Below are positions 37,601-51,287 of a stretch of 64,000 bases of DNA, one piece after another (positions within the stretch are counted from its first letter, which is position 1; the number at the start of each line of letters is the position of its first letter). Both the position numbers and the translations under genes were made by a program. The notes beneath the pieces are model-generated. The model saw nothing but the letters and a program-made list of their open reading frames with translations, searched no databases and was not told the origin of the DNA. The DNA is taken from NCBI RefSeq assembly GCF_021917145.1, contig NC_061077.1, positions 10,749,251 through 10,813,250 on the forward strand. The letters are read 5' to 3'. The stretch is from Hypomesus transpacificus (lineage: Eukaryota > Chordata > Actinopteri > Osmeriformes > Osmeridae).

Positions 37601-40600
37601 ACAACAAACAACCACTATCCTGCTAATGTCCAGAGTGAAGAACACAATGGACATACTTTATTCATCACTGTACACTACACAGATGTGGACTGTACAAGCT
37701 GCTGTCTTTATTGAATGGCTGATCTTGAATTTCAAAGAAATATTAGGGTCAGTGATCGTTCAGAGGCTTTTACTACATTCCATTTCCTTCAATAAAGGGA
37801 ATCGACGCGGGAATAAACATAGTCAAGCCTAAGTGGTTGAACAGGAATGATGTGCATGGTAGAGGACTAATGGCTTCATCTGTTTAGGCCCAAACGCTGC
37901 AATGTTTCTTTTATAATCTATTCGACAGCCATGTGGAACATATAGGAAACATATATGGACTGGGAAAAACAGTTATTTAAGACTGTTGCTTAAAAAGATT
38001 CATTGTTGTCAATACCATTTATCTGCTTAAATCTACACATCTCAACAGCCCTACTCTTTGTATATACACAGTTTGTTTCATACGAGTACAAGTTTATGTT
38101 ACAAAGTATGAGGGTGTAGTCTCTGTGTCACATTAAATCCACATGTTTATACATGAAAAGTAGATTTGTTGCCATGGCCAACCAGGAGCTCCTGCCTGGG
38201 TCATTCAAAAGGCTGGGAGGGTGGTTTGCAGGCAGTCAAAGTTTGAAAGACAGAATGAAAGAGGGGATAAACAACCAAGGATGGATGGCAGTTGGATTGC
38301 CCTTAGATTCCTGTGTGAGGTCAAATCAGATACTGTCTGGTTAAGGTGAAGGCTACAGTTCTTGAGACAGTTGTAGATAGATTAAATAAAAGTCAACACT
38401 AAACCCACCACTTGTCAGAAAATGTTTGGCCTTTCCCACAAAATGTTTTACTTAAGTTTCACAAATGTAAATCCCCTCAGATTAAAATAACTGATTAACA
38501 CCAACAATCACATAGTCAGACCCCAACACAAGACTCATGTGACCCAAGTCGAAGGCTCAGAATAGCATCCAGCAATCGCCTTCTAGACCTAGATTCTATC
38601 ATGTCTTTTGTGTTGTGCTGTTTTCGTTCTGCCAGTTGGGTCACGAGAGACTGAGAGGAAGTGGCACCAACTCCTCAGGACCAAGTGAGGGAGCTCAAAA
38701 CGGAGCCAAGCAAAAGTCCTCGAGCAAACGACTACTGCAAGTCAATGCAGTAGAACGGGCAACATACGCAGCTTACCAATACACACATAGCATCAGTGAT
38801 TACAGAGAGGGTTGAAGACAGAAATAGAACGCAGATAAACACAATCGGGATGGCTGTGGAAGCATTGCACTCCAGGAGAAAGCCAACAAAGCCATTTAGA
38901 TAAAGCTAAAGGCCCAGTCTCGTGGAGAGTGTTAAAACCGCCTCAAGTCTTAGTTTAACAGCTCCGCCATGTTGTGGGGAAGCTGTGACATGAATCTGAA
39001 GCATGTCAACGAGACATTCATCAACACTCAAGACAAGAATGCATGGTTTCCAAAGGAACGCCATGATGACCTCTGGAAATACCAGACCACAAACAACTGT
39101 GTATGTGTACATATTGCTCCACATATGCCCTTTTTCCAATACACACACACACATGTTTTTCTCTCCTCACTCTCCCACTTTAGATTGGCTCTTGAAACAG
39201 TGATATGGGGATCCTAATGTTCTACTGCTAATCATGTTACTGTTGCCAGCTCTGGACAGACGATAGGAAACCCTTTGACTGAAGTAGGGGAGGATGGTGT
39301 TTGTGCAGCAGTGCAGATAAGACCGTACTGGCGTGACTTCACAAATGATAACCCAACAGCACAAATCAGGTCAGAATGGACAACATGGTCTTAACTTGCA
39401 TTCACTCAAAGGAAACAATGGCTCAATAGGCTAATTTGGAATACACAGTTAAAATACTCAGTTCAAAGACAGTTAGGCTTGATTTGAATCAAGTGTATCT
39501 GTACTGGTCAGGATCATTGTTGATCTGCCAAAGGCTGAAGCTTCACACTGGAGGAGTGATGAACACATTTCAGACAGCTGGGTAATATCTTATGCATTGT
39601 AGGTCCTCAAAAAAAGCTTGAAGACAAATGTTTTCATGTTTAAACGGTTTGTCGAGGGCATAACGTAGTGGTCATACAGGGTTGTGATGAAACAGCTATG
39701 AGGGAGCAATGACAACTGACAAAATGACACTGTAGTGTAGTCATATGATGTAGATTATTGTGCATTAAACCATAGGCTAATATAACTAAAACGATTGTAG
39801 TAAAATGACTAGTTAGGCAGTTTGACAGTTCTGTCATCGATGAGAGTCAACATCTTTTTTTGAATGCGTTTAGTAGCAAAAGCTTAATATTCCAAAAACT
39901 GATTACAATTTTAGTTTGACCTCCCATTGCCTGTCCATCAAATCGTGGAAATTGTTCCGTCACACCACACTGATTGGCAGAAGTAGATGTCACACCACTG
40001 TTCTTTTGGAATACCACGGTCCGTTTCAATGCGCAATTCCAGCGCATTTTATACATGCCAGCCGAACAATCATAACAGGCTTGTAATGTTGTCTTCACTA
40101 CTTGCAACATTGTTACTGGAACAAAAATACATCGATCATTGACTAACCTTGGATCGCTCTCCTCTCGTATCCACTTGTTACAATTGAATGTCAACGTATA
40201 AAACACCAATTAAGTTTCTCGACTCAAAACCGATAACCTGCATGAAACCAATGCGCAATTTAACGGTGTTTTTCTGTTGGTTATTAAAAGTCTCTGCCAG
40301 CGAGGGGGAGAAATGTACTCTTAACAACGTCGGGAAACAATGAAGGGAAAACAGCTGTTTCCAAAATGGAGTTAGCCTTCTCCAGCCAATCAGACTCTGT
40401 CTGGAGCTGGAGCATTCTCGCCTTAACTCTGCCTTATGCGATTTCAAACATCAACCTCTAAACTCTGTAATGACCAAAAACTCACAGAAAGCCTTTTTTG
40501 TCAGACAGTGAAAATATGTCTAAACATAATGTTGGCTCTGGAAAAGACATTACTCACATTCAACATAGCAGACTAATGATTTGAAATTGGGTTTATTATT

Positions 40601-41478
40601 AGAATCTCCTCTGCAAAACAGCACTGCAGAGTGCATACTTAAAACATGAACAAGTGCAGGTTTGGCTTAATTGTTGAACGAAATGGATAGCAAACAAATA
40701 AAAATACAACACAATTTGACCTGATGTATTAGAAAAAAATATATAGACTATTCTCAGTACAACATTGGCACCCTAGAACCAAATTTGTAAATGGCTGTTG
40801 TTAGTCTTATTTTGGCATGTATAGGCGGACACTGGACATATATCCATTTAATTGAAAAACACTACTTTCCCATTCTAACATAGGAATGCAATGACACCAG
40901 TTTCACTCTATTGTCATTTTGAGGAAAAGAAAACATAAGGCAGGACATAAAACAGTACAAAATAATAAGATACAGCATCAGTGAATTCAAGACAGTGTAA
41001 AATAATGATAATGCACATAAATATTGCTTTGGTAGAGAACCCCCTTCTAATCTATTTTTTTTAGATTAAGGCAAAGCATTAGTGGAGTTTAGATTATAAC
41101 AGTATTGGAAACTATCGAGGTGCAGAACTCTGTGACCATGCAGAGCTGGTCTAGGAATGGCTGGGGCATGCACATTCTCACTAGATTAAGATTGGCGTGA
41201 CACTCAGGGATTTTCCATGAGGAAATTGTGTTTTCTTGAACGTGGATTAATTACCTTGATAAGCATACACATTTAAAATCGATTTGGATCCCAACCAATG
41301 TGTAAACATGCATCTGCACACACAAAAAAAAACTTTAAGAGTCTGAAGCTGCCAATGATAATGGTGTGCAGGGTAAAAAGAATGCAGAGAGCACTATTTT
41401 GCTCTTTGACCTGTAGCACTTTTAGAACATAACACTGCCTCATTAAAACATGATTAAGTCTACATGTTACAAAGCAAA
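30693..41478. other. pkig 5' intron/intergenic region; no serinc3 seen
   Basis: About 10.8 kb without a coding exon that I recognise. In human the SERINC3 gene lies between PKIG and TTPAL; none of its multi-span membrane protein motifs appear in any frame here. The stretch contains a C-rich tract (about 30976-31010) and an (AT)n microsatellite (34600-34634). TTTATT at 40592-40597 is a possible ttpal poly(A) signal on the minus strand. It probably hosts pkig 5' UTR exons and introns. Confidence 0.4.
34600..34634. repeat. (AT)n microsatellite
   Basis: About 17 AT dinucleotides, followed by a T run. It accounts for the YIYIYIYI-type frame. Confidence 0.9.
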
Positions 41479-41619
41479 CAGTAATGTCCTCTCAGTAGCA
41501 GCAGCATTGCCAGTCAGTAATGTCCTCCCAGTAGCACCAGTATTGCCAGTGCCATCTCTCTCCTCTCTCCTCTCTCCTCTCTCCTCCCCTCTCCCTCTTT
41601 CTCTCGCGCTCGCTCGCTC
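41479..41619. repeat. 36-bp tandem duplication and CT-rich tract in the ttpal 3' UTR
   Basis: CAGTAATGTCCTCTCAGTAG begins a 36-bp unit at 41479-41514, repeated at 41515-41550 with a few changes. A CTCTCCTCTCTCCT-type tract then runs to 41617, two bases from the ttpal stop codon. The short word CTCAGTAGCA recurs at the stop codon itself, so the duplication may have grown from the gene end. Confidence 0.8.
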
Positions 41620-43181
41620 TCAGTAGCAATAATAGAGCTGAGAACGGAGGCCCCTGAAGGAGTCGTCATCCTGACCGCTCGCCTGGTCCCCTTCAAACAG
41701 CATGGACTCTGGTAGCACTACGCCCTCCAGTGGATCTGGCTGGCAGAACTCCACTAGGAATTCCTCCTCTGAGTCCAGAAGCGTCTTTGACCAGGAGGAC
41801 ATGTCTAGCTGGCCCGCCACGCCACCATACTCTTCTGGCAGGACCGACCGGGGGATGTTACGGTGTAGGGAACGCAGGTCGGACCCATGGAGCACATACT
41901 GAAGGAACAAGTAAAAAGACATGTTTTTGATTCACTTAAACCATTCTAAAATTGGACTGTTTTGGAGGTGTAAGACATGTAAATGCCATGATCGACTTCA
42001 AGGCCTTTTGTGTAAAATACTGACTCCTTTAAGAGGCAAAAAGTAAACGCTTACCCTCTCTGCCATCTTCTCTTTCAGGAAAGGCTTGATGATGGCAAAG
42101 ATCCCTTTGAATATCCGAGGCTCGTTAATTATGTTGACAGCTTTGATTCTAATAGGGAATCCATCCTGTAGGATATTGATCAGAAAAACATACGGATCAG
42201 AATGGGAATGTTAGAACTGTTATTACAGTTTTATACCAATGGCATTGCAGTGTAACAAAAATGATAACAGTATTTTTGACAACAGTAACTTTATTATACA
42301 ATGCAGCATACAAATAGCTAAACATGGGCTGCTTGATCTGGCTAGTAAGGATGGTTTATATCTTATTCTGAGAGATGCTAACATGTCTTCAATGTAAAAT
42401 ACAATGATTTACCTGGAGAATGCTCACAACTTTCTTAGCCAGGAAAGGGCCTGGATTCGATGCTTGAGACAATCCTACCCCAGTGTAGTCTGCGAGGATG
42501 ACTATCCCATTGACCTGGGTTTCCTCAGGCTGAATCAACTTCTCCAGAGTCAGGTAGATGGCTCGTATGTTGTCAACAAACGGATAGTCGTTTGGTTTCC
42601 ATTTTCCTGAAAAACAAATCGTATAACACTTTTATCAATCGGGCCATCTTGCTTCCCACTGATTTACATCCTAGCTGCGATAAGAGTTTGATTTACAATG
42701 ACAAGCATATGTGCAGTAGTGAGAACAGCCACTGACCAGGTCGTAGACAGAGGATGTAGCGCCCACTGGGGTCTGGATGGGGCAGGACTGAGAGGAAGCC
42801 CAGGTCCAGGACATGTTTCACAGTGGAGGGCTTAAGGTCTTGGAACACCTCCGGCCAGGCCTTCCTGCCCCCATGGTAATTGAGCAACAGCTGCAGGGCA
42901 CGGTCGTAGTCAAACTTCCTGGCTCGGAGGAATCGCAGAAGGAAGGCATCATCCAGCCGGGTCCTGAGGTTAGGCTGCTCTTTCAGGATCATGTCTCTCA
43001 GCGCCTGGGCATCCCGAAGACGCCACTCTGGCTTCTCCTGGAGCTCCTCCCTGGCCTTGGCCACCAGCTCTGGGGTCAGGGTGCAGGTGTAGATAGGGGG
43101 AGGAGGGCCAGGGAACCCACTAACAGGCACTAGGGGGTCCATGGTGGACCCAAGATCAATACTGTCATTATCTTCTGCCAT
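41620..43181 (-). CDS. ttpal: Alpha-tocopherol transfer protein-like (CRAL-TRIO)
   Basis: Predicted intracellular lipid-binding/transfer protein of the SEC14/CRAL-TRIO family, related to TTPA; its ligand is not firmly known. Four coding exons give 342 residues, as in human TTPAL: 42737-43181, 42413-42606, 42055-42165, 41620-41898. All borders are GT-AG and phases match. Exon 1 of the CDS (MAEDNDSIDLG...) holds the CRAL-TRIO N-terminal helices (AREELQEKPEWRLRDAQALR, LDDAFLLRFLRARKFDYDRA). Later exons give the lipid-pocket domain (NDYPFVDNIRAIYLTLEKLI; ETQVNGIVILADYTGV; INEPRIFKGIFAIIKPFLKE; SVLPEEYGGVAGQLD). The C-terminus is SQLYYCY. An acceptor at 43197, just before the ATG, shows at least one upstream non-coding exon. 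Confidence 0.96.
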
Positions 43182-45684
43182 TGACCAAATATGCTTCTGT
43201 TATAGAAAAAAAGATAATAAATATATAATAATAATAATAAATACAGTAAATACAATAATACCGTTTCAGGAATTGTCATGGAGACAAGAATTAGAACTCT
43301 TTTTGGCTTATAATTCAGAAATTCATCAATCAGACAACAAACTAAACAGACCATCAAAAACCATTACCATGAGAGGCACTATTGTCATTGACATTTGTAC
43401 ACGCAGCTTACAATCCACAAAACAATGGTGGGGTTTGCATTTTCCACAAAAGAACAACAATAAAATTCACATTTTACGAGTGACAGTCATGCAAGAACAG
43501 TATTTATATTCAAACTGTTTTGACAGAACGACGATGAGTTGGGCTGTCTTCAAGTATGCGACTAACCGGGTGACTGGATAACTACGAACCTGAATGTGTT
43601 ATGATTATTTTCTTGGTCAGTCCTTGTAGTCATCTATGAGATACACATGACGAAAATCCTCATTTTACCGCAAAACTACGGTTGACTAGATAGCATCACA
43701 GAAGCGTTCAATATCTACCCAGCCTAGTGTCAGAGCAATTAATGATCTGTTCCGGGATCGTCTACGTAAGCGTTGTGCGCTTTCTCTTTGGTTAATTATG
43801 TAGCATGTGATGTCAGTGCGTCATGTGTTGCCTACCTTCTTGAAATGATGTAAACATTTTGAGATTCGTTCTAACAATCTCCTCTTCAAGTTTATCTTAT
43901 TACATATTCAAATAGATAGAGAATCTAAACAATATTTATTGTTCTTTTATGCAATTTGTATTTATTAATTAAACCTACCTCACATATTCTACGTGTTTTA
44001 TGAAAATGTGTTGATGGGCCTACAGTTTTTTCTCTTAGCTTTTTATACAATATGTAAGGTTTATAATATACAAATTTAGTCAATTGCAGCCTTATAATTT
44101 GCTAATAAAAAAAAATAAGGTAAACATTTGACATGGCATATGTCAGTATTTTTTTCATCCTATAGGTGGTGCAAGTGCGTACGAGTTCCGTTTCGCAGAT
44201 GGTTTTGCCTGCTTTATGGAGAATAGACCATTTGCTGCCCCAACCAACAAGCATACAGATAGATAGGGACACATGCAAAAACCTTTTAAAGTTACTGGTA
44301 AAACTATTTTTCGGTGTATTCGCGTACGTGTGCTCTGTCCCGCTGTCAGGAGTTGAACCTACCATAACGCTGAGATATCACTGTTTTCTGCTCATGTGGG
44401 AATAGGAAAAAGCTGTAATAGAAGGCGCCTGGCTTTCTTGCATATAATCGCACCTATCTATAATGACTTTACGACAGTTTATCATCTGGCAACACCCAGT
44501 CCTAATTATCCTTGACCGTGCACTGCCACGTAGGCCTCGTGATTTCATCAGTAACATGTTTTTCAAATTAGCCTACCCCTTCCACATTCCAAACTTTATC
44601 TGCTGTAAAGCAAATCGACGTAGATAAGATAAATTAATAAGATTAAATGTGACAGCACAATTCGATGTAAAAATAAACCTTGAAATTTTATTCATCTTCA
44701 CATTGTAAGGTGAACCACTGCCCATATTTCTAGTTAATGGCAGTGTATTTGTATATAGTTTGTAAGGCACAGTTAATTCTGTCAAGACAAAATGACAAAA
44801 TTGCATTCTAAGCAGAAACAAAAATAACATCTCTTTACAGTAAAACTGAAAATGTCTAAAAACACTTGCTTGTATCTGGAAATGATGTGTTCCTAAACCT
44901 GTAAATGCCTTTAACTTTATTAAAGTGGTTTTAGGAGACAGTATTAAATGCTCTCTCAATCTCAACATGTTGCACAACTTTATACATTTCCAGTAAATAC
45001 ATAATTGGGAGGGATACCCGAACCTGTCAAAGGTTATAGGATACATGAAAACATATGTTTCTTTTCAGAACCAACTCGTCTTCTTAAACAGCTTTAAAAT
45101 GTGACATTGCATTTATTGCAAAGTCTTGACCATACTTTTGGTCTATTATAGTCAGCCATCTTAGAAATACTGTGCAACACAAAAGCCTGCCTCGTCATTG
45201 GCCTGTTGTAACATTCATACAAACATTAAGTAACCCTAACTTATATACTGTAGGCTTAGAGGCTGTACTCTGTCTACCTTGCATTACTCTTACTATAAGT
45301 CAAATGCATTTGTTTAATCAACACACTTGTGTGTATGTAGGACATATTTAGCATTTTATCAAAATAAAGAAGCACCTCATATCTGTGGGTATTGATGTTA
45401 ACTGGAGTACACTCTTTAACCCATGCTATAAAGTACTCTTCTCTTCAACAGCTACTTTGTCCTAAACAGTTTTCAGTTGATCCAACTGAGTCTTAGTTTT
45501 CTTGAACAGATCAGTTTATATAAATATATTTTATTGTTTTAACCTTTCATCCTATTCAACATAGCCTAGTTCAAAATGTACTTCTGTATATTGTATTGCC
45601 CTATTTAAATTGTCTGGAAGGGAAAATGAGTAGCTTGTAATGATGATTCTTTTGTTTAGATGGTTGAATTTGTCGGACGAGTTG
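43182..45684. other. ttpal 5' flank and hnf4a 3' flank
   Basis: No additional coding gene. 43690-43800 has locally raised CpG content and may be the ttpal promoter. A minus-strand AATAAA (plus TTTATT at 45529-45534) lies about 150 bp past the hnf4a stop. Confidence 0.4.
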
Positions 45685-48600
45685 CTAAACGGCCTCTTGC
45701 TTGGTGATAGTGGGCTGAGGGATGGAGCTTGGCTGCTTGGGCACAGTGGCTATCACCCCCTGAGACATTTTGTAATGTTCTGAGCCTGAGGCAGTTGGTG
45801 GAGAGGGTATTGGGGTTTCAGGAGTGGCTGCAATAGACCATAAAACACATCATGTTGAACTGTTAGACACATCCCACAGTGTCAAAACACAAATAAACAC
45901 CTTAACGTTGAGGTATAGGCTAACATTTCTGAGAAAACACACATTTCAGACGAGGAATAAGCACTTTTGTGAAATTTCTGAGAGCATTAAAAATGTTAAG
46001 AAAAAATAACAGAAGCTCTCTTTGACAAAATAAGCCAGATTAGTCTCTTGTGAAGAACATAGAGGATTACTTTGCTGCCAAGCCTGTTTGTCCTTCCAAC
46101 TACCTGACTGGGCCTGCAGGCTGCATATGAGACTAGATGCCAGTGTTGTAAAGCCCATCGCTGGCCTCCAATAATGTTTACCATATCCATGATATTACAA
46201 ATACTGTTTGTTGTACTTTGTCATTAGCTGGGCCAGATCTAGATAATGTGACAGCAATAAAGATGATGCTGATAAAAGCTCTGAGATACGTAATCTTCAA
46301 TCGAGTTAAATTGAGATGACTGAAATGAACGTTGTTACTTACATATTTGTCCGTTGTGGATCGGAGTGGCCATGTTGCCAGCCACAATGACATTGCTACT
46401 GAGGTGCTCCTGTACCAGGTGAGGGTGTAGAGAATGAGGTGCATGAAGGGCCTCGTTGGCAGATCCTTAGAGAGAGAACCATTCTGTTTGTTTCAGTTAC
46501 ACTATAACACTGTCTTCTGTGATCATCACAACCCTGCACTTCTGTTGAATGTACAGTATGGAAATGTTTCCAACTCGCCAACTCATGGAAACTGCCAATT
46601 AAATTCACTCAACTTTGGGTCACATTGATCAGTAGTTATCTTAGCAACTATGCAGATGAACTATACATTCTTACCACCAAGAAGCATTTCTTGGAGCAGG
46701 TTGTCGATCTTGGCCATGCCAAAGAGCTTGACGAACTGGATCTGCTCGATCATCTGCCAGGTGATGCTCTGCAGAGTGGGCAGCAGAAGCAGCAGCTCCC
46801 CAAACCTCCCTCTGGAGTCGTACTGTCTGTCGTTGATGTAGTCCTCCAGGCTGACCTGGACCTGGTAGCGCATCCGCTTGATCTTGCCTGGGTCGCTAAG
46901 ACCTTTTGCGTCTGGTTTAACAAAGAGGCAGAGAGAGAGAGAAGGACAGAGAGGGAGAAATTGACAGACAGAGAGACAGAGAGAAAGGGAGTGAGAGAGA
47001 GAGAGAAAGAGATAAAGAGAGAGGGAGAGAGAGATAAAGAGAGAGAGAGAGAGAGAGAGAGAGTGGGCAGCAAGGTTAGAAAGGTGACACTACACCTCAA
47101 ATGCTCCATGTGACAGTTTACAGTTAGCATTAATTTACTGTGGTTTTTGAAAGCACAATATTCAGAAACACTTTACATTAAGGAGTATGTGTTGTGTAGG
47201 ACATTTGAAGGTTGTGTTACCGAACAAGATCAATGTTAACACCCACTTAACCCTGGAAAACCCAACACGTTTTACTTGTGTGATACTTTCCTTGATAATG
47301 TAAAGTGTTGTCCAATATTGTAATCATGATCTCGCTATATCACGTTTATATTTGATTGTGCCTATGAGTATGGTTATTAGGCATTAAGTACCTGGGTCAA
47401 AGAAAACAATAGCTTTCAAACAAGCATATTCATTATCGTCAATCTGAAGTTCCTGGAATGGAAGCACCAACTCATCCAGGATCCTCACTGCTACTCGGCT
47501 CACCTCCAGCTCTGGGCAGTTCCTGGGAATAATGTGGTCATTTCCTGTTTGATATGGAATCAAATAAATGTTTTGGTTAGAACTGGGAGCTTGTTTTACA
47601 ATTGAGAAAATGAATCATTTTCATGTGAACAGCAGTCCTGTTTGGACTGTGTTAGATATCTATGCTGACATTGATACTGGTGGTTTGTACTGTACGTAAT
47701 ACTGGTGGTTTGTACTGTACCTAATAGCAGAAGATCTTTGTACATCATAGACCTCTTAGCAGCTCCCAGGAGAAGGTGCTCCCCAGCATGGGCTCGCAGC
47801 AAGGCCACCTGAAACAGTCCATTTAACTGATCACCTGCTGAATAACACCTCAGTTCTTGCTTTTACATGTATTTAAAGCATGACGCGAAAGTTGATGTAG
47901 ATACTAGCTTTACTTATCGGCAATGCTACTTAGCAGTGTGTTATTTTCCCCAAAAAGAAAATCTAAAGACTTCAGTTGAAATGTGTCCCTTTGGGAGAAT
48001 TTGAACCAATGAGAGATGCTCGCATAGACTGCACTGGCGGTGTGTGGCCGCGTGTGCCTGAGTGTGAGAAGATACCTGTTGGAACCCTCACTAATTAAAC
48101 ACCAGCAAATCAGTTACCAAGCCCCAGTGATCACAGCGTTAATGATTCAAGACTGTTTTGGACAAGATAGATAGAACTTTCAAACCAGCTCATCATATTC
48201 TAACCGGACATTAAAACACATTAACCACTCCACCCGAGGATACAGAGAGAAGTGGCCAGTGCTGAAAACATGTTTTTAACCCACTGTATAACTTTTACCA
48301 TAACCTGTTAGATAGGATCACATTCAGCATGTTCTTCAATGATGATCATTGATAACACCAGTCACATTTGGAACCATTTGGTTTTTAGAATGTGGCTGAA
48401 GTTATGTGCAGGAGGTCACAGGAGTTGTAGTCTGGTAGATAAGTGACCTGGTGTCTCTCCATGTGTCTCACCTGGTCATCCAGGGGCAGCTCACAGAAGG
48501 CAGGGATGTATTTAGCCCACTCCACCAGCACCAACAACTGCTGCTTCATCGACTCACATACATCTGTGATGGTGGCGATCTTCTTGGTTCTGATGTCTCC

Positions 48601-51287
48601 ATTCATTAAAGGCCCGGGTGACGAAATCTACATAGGTCATGTGCCGTCATTTACATGGCCAAATGTGGCTGTTACATATGATCATTTAGATTAGGGTGGC
48701 CACCATGTTCCATACCTGTCTTGAGAGGACATCTGCCTGGATAAGTGCATTGATAGATGGTAAACTGCTGTCTTCATAACTGGATCTCCTGGTGCTGATC
48801 CTGTCTCTCTCGTTCTGTACAGCTGGGAAACAAACATTCCTACTTCAGTTGTTGCATTCTAACCAGCTTTTTCTGACTGTTTTATTAATGTCAATTACAC
48901 AGATTAAATGTTTGAAAGGAATAATGGCATGGGATTATGTTTGGTACAATTTGATAAAATGAGAGATGTGAGGATAGACCTTTTTAGAGGGGAAAAGGGC
49001 TTCCACGATTGTGGTGTTTATCAGTATGTGGCTATAATGCCTTCAGAAATGTTTGCTCAGCATAAGCCGGTCATAGACTTCAGTGCATCCCAGAGTGAAC
49101 ATTAACAAGGCACGGCTCTCTTGGCAATTGCAACATACCACATGAGCAGTCTGACTGAGACAGCTCTGACCTCACTCTACGATAGTGGCTGGATGATAAA
49201 ACTGGATGTCCACTGCTTACAGAGACTGGGTCAATCTCTGCTACTAATGTCTTCATGTGCTTGAAATGCTCTTAAATGTTATAGATTTATTGAATTACAT
49301 TTTGTGAAATGAATAAAATTAGTAAGCATACAGTTGATACCTTCTTTTTTCATGCCGGCTCTGAAGCACTTCTTCAGTCTACAGTATCTGCATTGATTTC
49401 GCTTGTCTTTGTCCACGATGCATTGTCTGTTGAACCTGTAAAGTATGATAAAGACAGTTTAGGGTCGATCCTGGGGAAAGTCCCTGCCAACCAAGAGAAA
49501 ACGTATGAAGATTCTTCACAATATTGTTAGTGAACTATTCAAGTCATAGCCTCCTCCTGGTTGCTAAACCAGAACAGATCAATGGCAACTTTCAAAACGA
49601 CCATCAAGCAATCAATGGAATGGTCATGCAATGGAGTCATCTATCACTTGACATCTGTGCTCTAAAGGGCAGGTTCTCACCTGCACGAGTACATGTGGTT
49701 CTTGCGGACACTTCGTCTGAAAAAGCCCTTGCAGCCGTCACAGCTGGAGGCTCCGTAGTGTTTGCCCGTGGCCCGGTCCCCGCAGATGGCGCACAGCGTG
49801 CCCGCCCCCAGGTGGTTAACTGTGTTCATGTTTGCACTCTCAGCCGGCGAGGAGTCTGAGAAGGAGATGGAGGAGAGGGAGGGAAGGAAAGATGAAGAGA
49901 TGGGAGATTGGGAGAGACGATGGAGAGAAAGTGGATGTTGGCATCAGGTAAACAATCACTGGATCCTGCTTGTGGGTCACTGGATAGAGAATCTGAGGTT
50001 CCGAATGAAAAGCTGGTCCCTAGTGTCATGCATCACATGCGTTAGTGAGAGAGTTAGTGCACAAAAAGTAATCTCCTACTTCATTCTGTACTACAGTGAC
50101 AAAAATGGAAAACGTGACTGATTTCCACGAAGGGAAACTTTGTACAGTCAGAAAATATTATGAAGAGGAGTATACCATCAAATAAATTGTGTTTATTAAT
50201 TGGGTATGAGATGTGTGAATATTGTTTTTCACCAAGGTGAGAACAGCACTGTTATTGGAGTCAGCTTGACCAACTGATCAAAGGGGGCATAATAAGTATC
50301 TCCTGTGATCTATGACAGTATGTACTGCCTATCTGAAAGCTGAGAGCCCTACGACTAAACAAACAGAGCTAAATTGATGAGGGCTTGATTACCTCGGAAA
50401 AGGCAATCAACTGAGACTGTCTTCTCTCATCCGCCCTCACACTCATCAATAAGATGACTGGTTCAATCAATCATAGCTCATAGAAAGCAGTCTAGAACTG
50501 ATGATGTAGACTTCCACTGTGTTTTACATCTATACATATATTTTTTAATATGTTTGTTTCAGCTCAAAGTTGAACAATACTACATAGTGGGAATTACAAC
50601 AATCAATTGGCTACGCTGCTTTTGAGGAAAATGTATTAATGGAAGACTCAAGTTCCCATCCAAAAGTCATGGGAGACTGAATAGGGAATGATGGCAGTGT
50701 CATCTGAGCTTACAAGGTGTAATGTATTATACTGTCAGACAGCTGTGAGAAAAATCCTCCTTGGGAGCTTCATCTACACAACAGAACGTGTGGGAACCCA
50801 CCATTTGGTAACAGGAGAAGGATGTTCATGACACAGAACCCCCTGCTGCTGTGTCTGAATGTCTATCCTACCCTACCCAACCAGCCTGGAGTGAAATAAA
50901 ACCACTATCACAACAGTGTACAGGTTAGAACAGGAAAGATTCACTTTATACCGGTTTCTTCCCAAAGCCAAATTAGTTAACGTGGAAGTGCACTCAGTTC
51001 CATCAGAACAAAAAGTGATGGCCAGGAAAAAACACGGATGTCCAAAACACAGGCCGTAACACATTCTCATACTTTTTCTGAAATGAGGAAATAGGCACCT
51101 GACAAACCATTTTAATCACATCCTTACAGCCCATCTGACTAGATATTTAAGTAGTCAAACGTCTCAAAGTTCCGTATTGGCTCACAGTGTGTGACTCACC
51201 TGTGCCCATAGCAAGCACTTGCATGTTCTCAAACTCCAGGGTGGTGTAGGCTGGGTCCAAGGCCTCGCTGTAGTCTGCCATGTCCAT
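45685..51287 (-). CDS. hnf4a: Hepatocyte nuclear factor 4 alpha (P1-type isoform)
   Basis: Nuclear receptor NR2A1, which binds DR1 elements as a homodimer in liver, gut, kidney and pancreas. Ten coding exons with continuous phase give 454 residues: 51200-51287, 49681-49855, 49341-49435, 48716-48822, 48472-48627, 47721-47808, 47392-47544, 46675-46911, 46343-46465, 45685-45827. Exon 1 encodes [20 protein letters not shown], the AF-1 region. Exons 2-3 carry the two C4 zinc fingers ([46 protein letters not shown]). Exons 4-8 make the ligand-binding domain ([57 protein letters not shown], containing AF-2). The F domain ends [11 protein letters not shown]. The usual upstream start (human MRLSKTLVD) is replaced by ICLSKVLVE after an in-frame TAG, so translation must start at MDMAD in this transcript. 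Confidence 0.96.
46927..47064. repeat. GA-rich tract just upstream of hnf4a exon 8
   Basis: About 140 bp of imperfect GA repeats on the plus strand, i.e. a CT tract in the transcript, ending about 14 nt from the exon 8 acceptor (46912-46913). It makes up almost a third of the 480-bp intron and acts as an exceptionally long polypyrimidine stretch. Confidence 0.85.
47674..47723. repeat. 25-bp tandem duplication spanning the hnf4a exon 6 splice donor
   Basis: Two adjacent 25-bp copies (47674-47698 and 47699-47723; core ATACTGGTGGTTTGTACTGT) differ by one base. The right copy contains the real exon 6 donor (TTAG|GTACAG on the minus strand). The left copy holds the same donor 25 nt further into the intron as TTAC|GTACAG. 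The single difference (47696 G against 47721 C) falls at donor position -1. Confidence 0.9.

Noticed and set aside
46750-47130. Long frames through the hnf4a exon 8 region
   Set aside because: They combine the real exon in a wrong frame with the intronic GA tract.
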